From: Balneolaceae bacterium
Lineage (GTDB): Bacteria; Bacteroidota; Rhodothermia; Balneolales; Balneolaceae
Assembly (NCBI GenBank): GCA_021767245.1
Contig: JAASTO010000079.1
Coordinates: 1 to 10,587 of the forward strand
Reading direction: 5' to 3'
Length of the DNA: 10,587 nucleotides
Position numbers and translations under genes: made by a program. Positions 1 through 6,185 of this stretch are shown piece after piece (within the stretch, counting starts at the first letter, position 1; each line of letters begins with the position of its first letter). The notes beneath the pieces are model-generated. The model saw nothing but the letters and a program-made list of their open reading frames with translations, was not told the origin of the DNA and searched no databases.

Positions 1-77
1 AGGCTGTTGTTTACACTGATGCCGTAAAAGACAAGGAGTGCGAGTACTCCGAGGATGATAAAAAATTTAGCTTTCAT
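1..77 (-). CDS. LemA family membrane protein, N-terminal fragment
   Basis: Reading the minus strand from the ATG at 77-75 gives 25 complete codons before the window edge. The peptide starts MKAKFFIILGVLALLVFYG and continues ISVNNS, so it is a short basic start, one hydrophobic membrane segment (about residues 5-19), then a YGISVNNSL-like stretch. That pattern is typical of the N terminus of LemA-family proteins, which have one N-terminal membrane anchor followed by a helical soluble domain. The diagnostic helical domain lies outside the window, so the assignment rests on the anchor alone. The gene is divergent from the HAD phosphatase to its right. No clear Shine-Dalgarno sequence precedes the start. 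It could also be another small membrane-anchored or secreted protein. Confidence 0.55.
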   Translation of the reverse strand, partial: MKAKFFIILGVLALLVFYGISVNNS

Positions 78-199
78 GAGTTTTGAATTTGTGGTTTATT
101 TGATGCCCCAATACGAGCGAGAACATGTTTTGTTTTGCCGATTGACAAATAAAATTATCAATATTTATTTACTCTAAACAATAATCAAAAACTATTCCA
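78..199. promoter_or_regulatory. Divergent intergenic region with a possible -35 element
   Basis: This 122-base AT-rich gap separates two divergently read genes and must hold both promoters. On the plus strand a perfect TTGACA lies at 142-147, followed by AT-rich sequence, but no good -10 hexamer is seen at 16-18 bases spacing (the best, around 166-171, matches poorly). No convincing Bacteroidota-type TAnnTTTG element was found. No gene or RNA was seen. The promoter call is weak and for orientation only. Confidence 0.3.
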
Positions 200-907
200 T
201 TGTCACAACTGAAACCAAAATTCATTTATTTTGACCTGGATGATACCCTGCTGGACCATAAAAAGGCAGAAAGGGCAGGTTTGTCTGACGTACATCAACA
301 TTTTGACATGTTCAGGGATATCCCCGAAAGGCAGTTATTAGATACCTATCATCATATCAACAAAGGCCTATGGGAAGAATATGGCAGGGGAGAGATCGAT
401 CGGCACGAATTGCACCGTCGCAGATTTCAGGAAACGTTCCGGGATCTTGGAGTGGATCAGGACATGCACGAAGAAGCCGGTCAGGTTTACATGAATTATT
501 ACCGGAATCACTGGGAGTGGATCGATGGGGCAAAAGAGACCTATGACCGAATCGCCGCGAGATATGAGGTGGGTATTATCACCAATGGATTTGCTGAAAC
601 ACAATGGCTGAAAATTGATCGGTTCAACCTTAAAGATACCGCACGACATATTGTGATATCAGAAGAAGTGGGGGAAATGAAGCCCCACCCAAAAGTATTT
701 GATCATGCCACAGATCTAACCGGATATGAGAGACAGGACATTTTGTACGTTGGAGATTCCTTTACGTCTGATATAGTGGGCGGCTCCAAAGCAAACTGGC
801 AGGTTGCATGGTTTACCAAAAATCCGATCGATCAGGGTTACAAACTGGCAAACCTTGTATTCAGTGACTTTAAGGACTTGCTAAGATCATTGAATATTGA
901 AGATTAA
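200..907 (+). CDS. yjjG: YjjG-type HAD phosphatase (pyrimidine nucleotidase-like)
   Basis: A 235-residue soluble protein of the haloacid dehalogenase superfamily, subfamily IA. All four HAD motifs are visible: motif I FDLDDTLLD at 11-19 (nucleophile D12, acid/base D14), motif II ITNG with T128, motif III KPHP with K161, and motif IV VGDSFTSDIVGG at 184-195 (D186 and D191, Mg2+ ligands). The helical cap lies between motifs I and II. The ITNGFAETQ and SEEVGEMKPHP stretches closely match YjjG/YfnB proteins, which dephosphorylate pyrimidine (including non-canonical) nucleoside monophosphates; exact substrate is inferred. The start is a TTG without a clear ribosome site. The next in-frame ATG (residue 37) would remove motif I, so TTG is preferred. 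It converges on ccoH with only 18 bases between stop codons. Confidence 0.85.
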   Translation: MSQLKPKFIYFDLDDTLLDHKKAERAGLSDVHQHFDMFRDIPERQLLDTYHHINKGLWEEYGRGEIDRHELHRRRFQETFRDLGVDQDMHEEAGQVYMNYYRNHWEWIDGAKETYDRIAARYEVGIITNGFAETQWLKIDRFNLKDTARHIVISEEVGEMKPHPKVFDHATDLTGYERQDILYVGDSFTSDIVGGSKANWQVAWFTKNPIDQGYKLANLVFSDFKDLLRSLNIED

Positions 908-918
908 TGGTATAGCCT

Positions 919-934
919 TTCATTTTTAAATGAA
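919..934. repeat. AT-rich inverted repeat between convergent genes
   Basis: TTCATTT (919-925) and AAATGAA (928-934) form a perfect 7-base inverted repeat with a 2-base centre. It sits in the 18-base gap between two convergent genes and runs into the stop codon and last codons of ccoH. It may act as a weak two-way transcription end. It is AT-only apart from one C/G pair and lacks a T tract on either side, so this is tentative. Confidence 0.3.
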
Positions 935-1390
935 GATATTCTTTTGATCGATGTATGTCAGTGAGTCTGATTTCCATTCAAGGGTCAGCTTCCATCGGCC
1001 ATCCTCAAAATCAGAAACCGGAATTGATTGCCGGCCATTTTCATCCAGCTGGAGTTTGTATCGCCGGTCCTTTTCCGGATCATTAGGACGATAAAAAGTT
1101 ATATTTCCGGATAGTGAATCAGTTATAAGGGCTTGTGGAAAGGTGATCTTTATCGACACCGTTGGCTCATCAAACAGTATCAAAACCGAAGCATCCAGGT
1201 TTTTGGCTCTCTGAATACCATCAATGGTTTCCTGATACTGTACTCCATCTTCATAGTGATCCTCAGAAACCAGGTAGAATTCCAGGCTGATCAGGTAGCT
1301 GACGGTGCTAAGGGTAGCCAGTACAAAAACCACAATGGCTATTGTGATACCGGATCCCCAGTTAAACTTCTCTTTCATTAAATTACTCAT
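926..1390 (-). CDS. ccoH: FixH/CcoH-like cbb3 oxidase assembly protein
   Basis: A 154-residue protein with a short cytoplasmic start, one membrane helix (about residues 14-36) and a periplasmic domain. FixH-type features are the W-G-x-G-I at 11-15 just before the helix and the stretch VSEDHYEDGVQYQ at 41-53, matching the family's 'lVs.dYY...i.Yq' pattern. CcoH/FixH is needed for assembly or stability of cbb3 oxidase in proteobacteria; here the role is inferred by family and position. The chosen ATG (1390-1388) overlaps the ccoG stop by 8 bases, suggesting translational coupling. An alternative ATG at residue 5 (1378-1376) lies just past the ccoG stop and cannot be excluded. It is the last gene of the ccoG-ccoH unit. 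Confidence 0.8.
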   Translation of the reverse strand: MSNLMKEKFNWGSGITIAIVVFVLATLSTVSYLISLEFYLVSEDHYEDGVQYQETIDGIQRAKNLDASVLILFDEPTVSIKITFPQALITDSLSGNITFYRPNDPEKDRRYKLQLDENGRQSIPVSDFEDGRWKLTLEWKSDSLTYIDQKNIFI

Positions 1391-2852
1391 TGGAAATATT
1401 GGCCGGACCTAAAAATCCGGAAGTTACAGTTTCTAATTTTTCGTCACCGGAATACACCTCAAAGGTTAGTTCGGTCTGTGAACCTGTCAGCTGATCTTCG
1501 TCTAACTGAACCATGAATCGACCTTCAGCTGAATTTTGAGACTCAACCATATCAACGGTTCCAAGAGACACAATGTCACCTTTGGGTGAAAGCAGTCTGA
1601 TATCTACAGGTTTGTCTTCAAAGGTTTTATTCAGGATCTTGACGTTATAAATATTGCTGTATCGGTTGCCGGGTAGTTCCTGATACAGGGTGCCGGGTTC
1701 ACGTAAAATAGTTGTTTCAGTATCCGGTCGTAAAGTGAGAAGGGTTACGAATGTTGTTAAGAGAACTAAAAGAATTCCGGAATATCCGGCAACTCTTGGA
1801 GTCAATACTTTTTGTTTGCCTTCCCGAATGGCGTGTTCCGAAGAATAACGGATCAATCCGCGGGGTTTGTCGATCTTATCCATCACAGAATCGCAGGCAT
1901 CGATACAGGCTGTACAGTGCACGCACTCAAGTTGTGTTCCATTACGGATATCAATACCCATTGGGCATACCTTAACACATTGGTAGCAATCGATACAATC
2001 TCCAAACTCCGTATCGGCACTGAAGCCAAGGTCTTCAAGAGTCGCTTTTCTGTTTTCAAGCTGGAATCGGTCTTTGACGCTGGCCCGGCTTTCACCACGA
2101 ACGTAATCGTACATGACATTGATCGAGTTATTATCCAGCATAACGGACTGCATCCTACCGTACGGGCACACAAAATGGCATACCTGTTCGCGCATGAAGG
2201 CAAATACACCGTAAAACACCCCACTGAATATGATCATTGCTGCGAGGCCGCCTGCGTGTTCAGAGGGAGGATCCGTAATGATCTCAAACAGCTGATCTTT
2301 TCCTATGATATAAGCCAGGAACATGTTCGAGATCAGAAAAGCTATGCCGTAAAAGATGGCATGTTTACTGACTTTTTTACGAACCTTCTCAAAATTCCAG
2401 TCCTGATTATTGAGACGTATCTGCGCGGCAGAATCTCCCTCTATCCAATATTCGATACGCCTGAATACCATTTCCATAAAGATAGTCTGAGGGCAAGCCC
2501 AACCGCAGAAAAGCCGTCCAAAAACGGCCGTGAATAGAACGATAAAGAGAATGAAGGTCAGCATTCCAAACAACAATAGGTGCAGATCCTGTGGCCAGAA
2601 CGCAACTCCAAAGATCACAAACTTTCTCTCAAGTATATTCAGAAGAAGGAGTGGATTCCCATTTATAGTGATGAATGGTCCGCTGAAAAAGAAGGCCAGT
2701 AAAAGTACGGCAACAATGTTCCTGGCGGTATAATAGCGACCGCTGGGTTTTTTGGGATAGATCCAGTTTCTCTTTCCTTCCTCATTGACCGTGGCAAGGT
2801 GATCACGAAAATTTTGTTGATCAATGCGACGTTCTTCTTCTAATTTGGCCAT
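1383..2852 (-). CDS. ccoG: CcoG/FixG: polyferredoxin-like cbb3 assembly protein
   Basis: A 489-residue membrane Fe-S protein. Hydrophobic helices lie at about 46-62, 90-111, 165-184, 203-220 and 353-373. Paired cysteines next to membrane segments are FCGWACP (C116, C120) and VCHFVCP (C225, C229). A ferredoxin-type region holds two cluster motifs: C286-x2-C289-x2-C292-x3-C296-P and C310-x2-C313-x2-C316-x3-C320. After the last helix comes an Ig-like periplasmic domain (about 380-489) typical of FixG C termini. CcoG is known as a cbb3 assembly factor and has been linked to copper reduction for CuB delivery. The start ATG has a GAGGT ribosome site 6 bases upstream. It lies downstream of the oxidase unit but behind a terminator, so it probably has its own promoter. 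Confidence 0.93.
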   Translation of the reverse strand: MAKLEEERRIDQQNFRDHLATVNEEGKRNWIYPKKPSGRYYTARNIVAVLLLAFFFSGPFITINGNPLLLLNILERKFVIFGVAFWPQDLHLLLFGMLTFILFIVLFTAVFGRLFCGWACPQTIFMEMVFRRIEYWIEGDSAAQIRLNNQDWNFEKVRKKVSKHAIFYGIAFLISNMFLAYIIGKDQLFEIITDPPSEHAGGLAAMIIFSGVFYGVFAFMREQVCHFVCPYGRMQSVMLDNNSINVMYDYVRGESRASVKDRFQLENRKATLEDLGFSADTEFGDCIDCYQCVKVCPMGIDIRNGTQLECVHCTACIDACDSVMDKIDKPRGLIRYSSEHAIREGKQKVLTPRVAGYSGILLVLLTTFVTLLTLRPDTETTILREPGTLYQELPGNRYSNIYNVKILNKTFEDKPVDIRLLSPKGDIVSLGTVDMVESQNSAEGRFMVQLDEDQLTGSQTELTFEVYSGDEKLETVTSGFLGPANISNE

Positions 2853-2957
2853 AATGTTACCTCATACTTATAGTACTAATACAGGATGATAACTTTTAGT
2901 TGTTATTACCACTGACTCTCTTAAAAATATCGTGTGTTCTTGATGAAAGTGTGAATT
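2853..2957 (-). promoter_or_regulatory. ccoG upstream region with ribosome site and candidate promoter
   Basis: Because an intrinsic terminator closes the preceding oxidase unit, this AT-rich gap should hold the ccoG-ccoH promoter. A GAGGT Shine-Dalgarno sequence is at 2863-2859, 6 bases before the ATG. An 8-base perfect palindrome TAGTACTA is at 2871-2878, overlapping CTAATA (2876-2881), a hexamer that also forms the arms of the palindrome before the Rrf2 gene. No clear -10/-35 or -7/-33 pair was identified, and no FNR-type TTGAT-N4-ATCAA site was found. Confidence 0.35.
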
Positions 2958-3000
2958 AAAAATAAAAAATGACGGAGCCTACTGAAGAACCCCGTCACTT
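2958..3000 (-). terminator. Rho-independent terminator after ccoP
   Basis: On the minus strand TGACGGGG (2997-2990) pairs with CTCCGTCA (2977-2970), eight pairs including one G-U. The stem can extend three pairs outward (one more G-U), enclosing a 12-base loop. It is followed by a T-rich run, TTTTTTATTTTT, complementary to 2958-2969. The hairpin begins 7 bases after the ccoP stop codon. This marks the end of the rrf2-ccoI-ccoS-ccoNO-ccoQ-ccoP transcript, though read-through into ccoG is possible. Confidence 0.8.
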
Positions 3001-3007
3001 TAAATGG

Positions 3008-3604
3008 TTATAAACTACATTCCGTAGCCCGGGGATCCGGAGCTTTTGGGTTAGCGGGTTCAGTTCCCTGAATGGAAGCAATATAGCTGATCACGCTTTG
3101 TACCTGTTCATCAGTTAACCGGGCACCACTTCCGTAAGCGATCATACCCCGGTCGGGATATCCCTCGATGATACTGCTTGCCACTTCTTCGGCGCTACAG
3201 CCGTGGATCCAAAGATTATCGGTCAGATTTGGTCCTACCAAACCTTCACCGTTGGCACCATGGCAGGTATAGCAAAGGTTATTGTTACCCATGTAGATCT
3301 CACGGCCTTCATCGATACGAGCCTGATCTTCAAGATAAGCCCATTCGAATTGAACCGGTTCACCGCTTTCATCAACTTCAGGCTCAAGGCCATAGCGTTC
3401 CTGAGCGGCTGCAACTTCCATCTCATACAGTTCATGTTGATCAGGTCCGCCCAGCATGTAGTAGTAGGCCAAATACCCAATGCCAAATGCTATAGTAAAG
3501 TAAAACAGCCATAACCACCAAACCGGCATATGGTTATCCAACTCCTTGATCCCATCGTAATCATGATCCAGTAACAGATCCTTTTCGTCGTCAAATACTT
3601 TCAT
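3008..3604 (-). CDS. ccoP: CcoP: single-haem cytochrome c subunit of cbb3 oxidase
   Basis: A 198-residue subunit passing electrons from soluble cytochrome c to the oxidase core. The N-terminal FixP domain is clear: DHDYDGIKELDNHMPVWW (13-30), then a membrane helix (about 29-50). The periplasmic part has one haem c site, C111-Y-T-C-H115, followed by GANGEG and VGPNL; M154 (RGMIAYG) is the likely distal haem ligand. Proteobacterial CcoP is around 300 residues with two CXXCH haem sites; here the second is absent, giving a reduced, mono-haem form. Two extra cysteines, C136 and C196, are not in haem motifs. The start codon overlaps the ccoQ stop by 4 bases (ATGA). It is the last gene before a strong terminator. 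Confidence 0.93.
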   Translation of the reverse strand: MKVFDDEKDLLLDHDYDGIKELDNHMPVWWLWLFYFTIAFGIGYLAYYYMLGGPDQHELYEMEVAAAQERYGLEPEVDESGEPVQFEWAYLEDQARIDEGREIYMGNNNLCYTCHGANGEGLVGPNLTDNLWIHGCSAEEVASSIIEGYPDRGMIAYGSGARLTDEQVQSVISYIASIQGTEPANPKAPDPRATECSL

Positions 3605-3792
3605 TGTTCAGAGTTTTTAATGTTCAAATTGTCGTCATCCTCAAGAGGAAGATTAGCGGCATCATCCCAGTGTTTTTTACCTTTTGCGATCAGGTAAATG
3701 ATCAATCCTATAAAGAACACAAAGAATATGATCAGGGATATGCTGGGGTAAATGCCGATATCTTCAATTGCGCGGAGCACATTTTTATACAT
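3601..3792 (-). CDS. ccoQ: CcoQ small subunit of cbb3 oxidase
   Basis: A 63-residue single-span membrane protein. A helix at about 14-36 is followed by a basic KGKK patch and the CcoQ-like tail HWDDAANLPLEDD (41-53), which resembles the conserved 'aanlPLed' ending of CcoQ/FixQ. CcoQ stabilises the CcoNOP complex in proteobacteria and is not catalytic. It starts 5 bases after the ccoNO stop and overlaps ccoP by 4 bases, fitting coupled translation of the subunits. The family is short and poorly conserved, but position and tail make the call good. Confidence 0.85.
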   Translation of the reverse strand: MYKNVLRAIEDIGIYPSISLIIFFVFFIGLIIYLIAKGKKHWDDAANLPLEDDDNLNIKNSEQ

Positions 3793-3797
3793 GACGA

Positions 3798-6002
3798 TCA
3801 GTCCTCAACCTGAGGTTTAAAGTTTGCCTGAAGTCGCTCGTTTGATGGAAGATCTTCCCAGGGGTTCTTTTCACCCTTGATATCGATTCCCATTCGCTGC
3901 AGGTATGCGATCATGGCCACGATCTTGGAGTCTGAAGTGATCTCGATACCCTCGATCTCACCAAACCCGTTTTCTTTCAATCCATTTACGATGCTATTTG
4001 CCTGAGCCATGTAATCGCGGATCGCAAGCTCCTCATAATCGGCCACGTAGGGCACTCCCACGGTTCGTAAAGCAGATATTCGATTTGGGATGCTTTCAAT
4101 GTCGGCTTTTTCCGTAAACATCCACGGGTAAGCCGGCATGATGGACCCCGGAGAGGTTGATGTTGGATCGTACATGTGACGTACGTGCCAGCTGTCCGGA
4201 TACTTACCACCTATACGATGAAGGTCGGGTCCGGTACGCTTGGATCCCCACAGGAATGGGTGATCATACACGAACTCACCGGCTTTGGAGTATTCCCCGT
4301 ATCGCTCGGTCTCTGAACGGAACGGACGGATCATCTGAGAGTGACAGTTATTACAACCCTCTGCGATGTAAATGTCACGTCCTTCGATCTCCAATGGTGT
4401 GTATGGTTTTACACTGGCAATGGTAGGCACGTTTGAATCTACGAGTGCCGTTGGCACGTACTCGATGATACCTCCGATCAGGATCACAACAAGAGTAAGT
4501 GCTGTGAATTGAATTGGGCGACCTTCCAACCGACGGTGCCATTTTTCCTTGGTTCCTGCAGCCGGATCAATAATAGCTTGAGCTTCGTCCTCTTCCTGAT
4601 GCACGAAAGAACCCTGACGGGCCGTTTTCCAAAGGTTATAGGCTCCAAAAGAAGCACCGATGATGAACAAAGTTCCACCGATGGCACGCAACCCGTACAT
4701 AGGCATGATCTGTGTCACGGTTTCAAGGAAGTTTGGATACTGAAGAAGGCCTTCAGTGGTGAATTCTTTCCACATCAGCGACTGAGTAATTCCACCCCAG
4801 TACATAGGGATCACATAAAAGATGGCTCCCATGGTTGCGAACCAGAAGTGGATATTCGCCAGCTTAACGGAGTATAGTTTGGTCTTGTAGATCTTCGGTG
4901 TGATGTAATACAGCATCGCGAAGGTCAGACCACCATTCCATAAAAGGGCCCCGTTGTGTACGTGACCAATGATATAATCAGAATAGTGAGCGATCGCATT
5001 CACATTTGCGATGGATAACATTGGTCCTTCAAAGGTAACCATACCATAAGCGGTTACACCAACAACCAGGAATTTGAGAACCGGGTCTTCCCGAACACGG
5101 TCCCAGGCGCCACGCAGGGTCAGGAGGCCGTTCAACATACCGCCCCAGCTTGGTGCGATCAGCATCAAACTAAATACGGTTCCCAGTGCCTGAGCCCAGC
5201 CGGGTAAAGAGGTGTACAGCAAGTGGTGAGGTCCGGCCCAGATGTAAATAAAGATCAGCGACCAGAAGTGAACAATCGATAACCGGTAAGAAAAGATCGG
5301 CCGGTTAGCCGCTTTCGGGATGAAGTAATACATGATTCCCAGGAAGGGCGTGGTTAGAAAAAATGCCACGGCATTGTGTCCGTACCACCATTGAACCAGG
5401 GCATCCTGAACACCCGCATAGATCGGGTAACTTTTCAGCAGTGTTGCAGGTACCTCAAAAGAGTTCACAACGTGCAGAACAGCTACGGTCACAAAGGTCG
5501 CAATGTAGAACCAGATGGCTACATACAAATGCTTTTCACGGCGCTTCATGATCGTCATGATCATATTGACACCAAAGATCACCCAGATGATGGTGATGGC
5601 GATATCAATTGGCCATTCGAGTTCAGCATATTCCTTACTGGTATTAAAACCAAACGGGAGCGTTAACACTGCAGAGACAATGATAGCCTGCCAGCCCCAG
5701 AAATGGATCTGACTGAGCTTTTGACTCCACATGGGGGTTTTTGTTAGCCTTGGCAGCGAGTAGTATACGCCATAGAAAATGGCATTACCGGCAAAGGCAA
5801 AGATCACTGCGTTTGTGTGCAGCGGTCGAAGCCGTCCATAACTCAGTTCCGGAATAAAGCCGAGAAAATCCGGCCATATCAGTTTAAGAGCAATGGTTAG
5901 CCCAACGATAAAGCCAATGAGTCCCCACGCCAGCGAGGCGACCCCGAATTTTCGGACAATATCGTTATCGTAATGAAAGGTTTCTAATGTTGATGATGAC
6001 AT
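3798..6002 (-). CDS. ccoNO: CcoN-CcoO fusion: cbb3 oxidase catalytic and haem c subunits
   Basis: A 734-residue protein joining the catalytic haem-copper subunit I (about 1-465) to the CcoO cytochrome c subunit (about 495-734). In the CcoN part H62 and H349 fit the low-spin haem b ligands and H347 the haem b3 ligand (GHVHNG). H209, H259 and H260 fit CuB, and Y253 (FIYIWAGPHH) fits the Tyr cross-linked to the CuB His in cbb3 oxidases; E325 (TFEGP) matches a conserved helix glutamate. A linker (466-495) leads to the CcoO anchor helix (about 499-515). The haem c site is C550-N-N-C-H554, with M622 (IMPAYPW) as likely distal ligand. CcoN and CcoO are separate genes in proteobacteria; fused forms occur in Bacteroidota-like lineages. 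The start directly follows the ccoS stop (TAA-ATG). No frameshift or internal stop interrupts the junction. Confidence 0.96.
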   Translation of the reverse strand: MSSSTLETFHYDNDIVRKFGVASLAWGLIGFIVGLTIALKLIWPDFLGFIPELSYGRLRPLHTNAVIFAFAGNAIFYGVYYSLPRLTKTPMWSQKLSQIHFWGWQAIIVSAVLTLPFGFNTSKEYAELEWPIDIAITIIWVIFGVNMIMTIMKRREKHLYVAIWFYIATFVTVAVLHVVNSFEVPATLLKSYPIYAGVQDALVQWWYGHNAVAFFLTTPFLGIMYYFIPKAANRPIFSYRLSIVHFWSLIFIYIWAGPHHLLYTSLPGWAQALGTVFSLMLIAPSWGGMLNGLLTLRGAWDRVREDPVLKFLVVGVTAYGMVTFEGPMLSIANVNAIAHYSDYIIGHVHNGALLWNGGLTFAMLYYITPKIYKTKLYSVKLANIHFWFATMGAIFYVIPMYWGGITQSLMWKEFTTEGLLQYPNFLETVTQIMPMYGLRAIGGTLFIIGASFGAYNLWKTARQGSFVHQEEDEAQAIIDPAAGTKEKWHRRLEGRPIQFTALTLVVILIGGIIEYVPTALVDSNVPTIASVKPYTPLEIEGRDIYIAEGCNNCHSQMIRPFRSETERYGEYSKAGEFVYDHPFLWGSKRTGPDLHRIGGKYPDSWHVRHMYDPTSTSPGSIMPAYPWMFTEKADIESIPNRISALRTVGVPYVADYEELAIRDYMAQANSIVNGLKENGFGEIEGIEITSDSKIVAMIAYLQRMGIDIKGEKNPWEDLPSNERLQANFKPQVED
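3802..3806 (-). promoter_or_regulatory. Ribosome binding site for ccoQ inside the ccoNO end
   Basis: The minus strand reads GAGGA here, 9 bases before the ccoQ ATG (3792-3790). It lies within the last codons of ccoNO and supports independent initiation at ccoQ rather than pure re-initiation. Confidence 0.5.
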
Positions 6003-6185
6003 TTATTCATCCCGATGTTTTTGGTTATTGGTTTTTTTATCTGAAGATTTTTGGTCGAATAACACCCGCATAGACGGCGTATACTGATCATCGAACTGTC
6101 CTGACCGCACAGCCCAAAAGAACAGTCCCAGAAAGATCAGGGCCACTAGCAAACTGAAACCGATCAACATATAGATCACTTCCAT
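6003..6185 (-). CDS. ccoS: CcoS: cbb3 oxidase maturation protein
   Basis: A 60-residue single-span membrane protein. A helix at about 5-25 is followed by the CcoS hallmark WAVRSGQFDD (24-33), then a charged tail (KSSDKKTNNQKHRDE). CcoS is needed to put haem and copper cofactors into the oxidase in proteobacteria. The start ATG (6185-6183) has an exact AGGAGG site 9 bases upstream and overlaps the end of ccoI by 10 bases. A second Met (residue 6) exists, but the ribosome site favours the first. The stop codon touches the ccoNO start. Confidence 0.92.
   Translation of the reverse strand: MEVIYMLIGFSLLVALIFLGLFFWAVRSGQFDDQYTPSMRVLFDQKSSDKKTNNQKHRDE

Noticed and set aside
142..161. TTGAC...TCAA inverted repeat that resembles an FNR box
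   Set aside because: FNR boxes need TTGAT-N4-ATCAA spacing; here the halves are much further apart, in AT-rich DNA where such halves are common.
1812..2537. A 241-codon open frame on the plus strand
   Set aside because: It lies wholly opposite ccoG, whose Fe-S and membrane motifs are unmistakable. Its translation shows no family features, so it is a mirror frame of a real gene.
3178..3514. Two overlapping plus-strand open frames of about 100 codons
   Set aside because: Both run opposite ccoP, where the haem motif and FixP domain establish the real frame.
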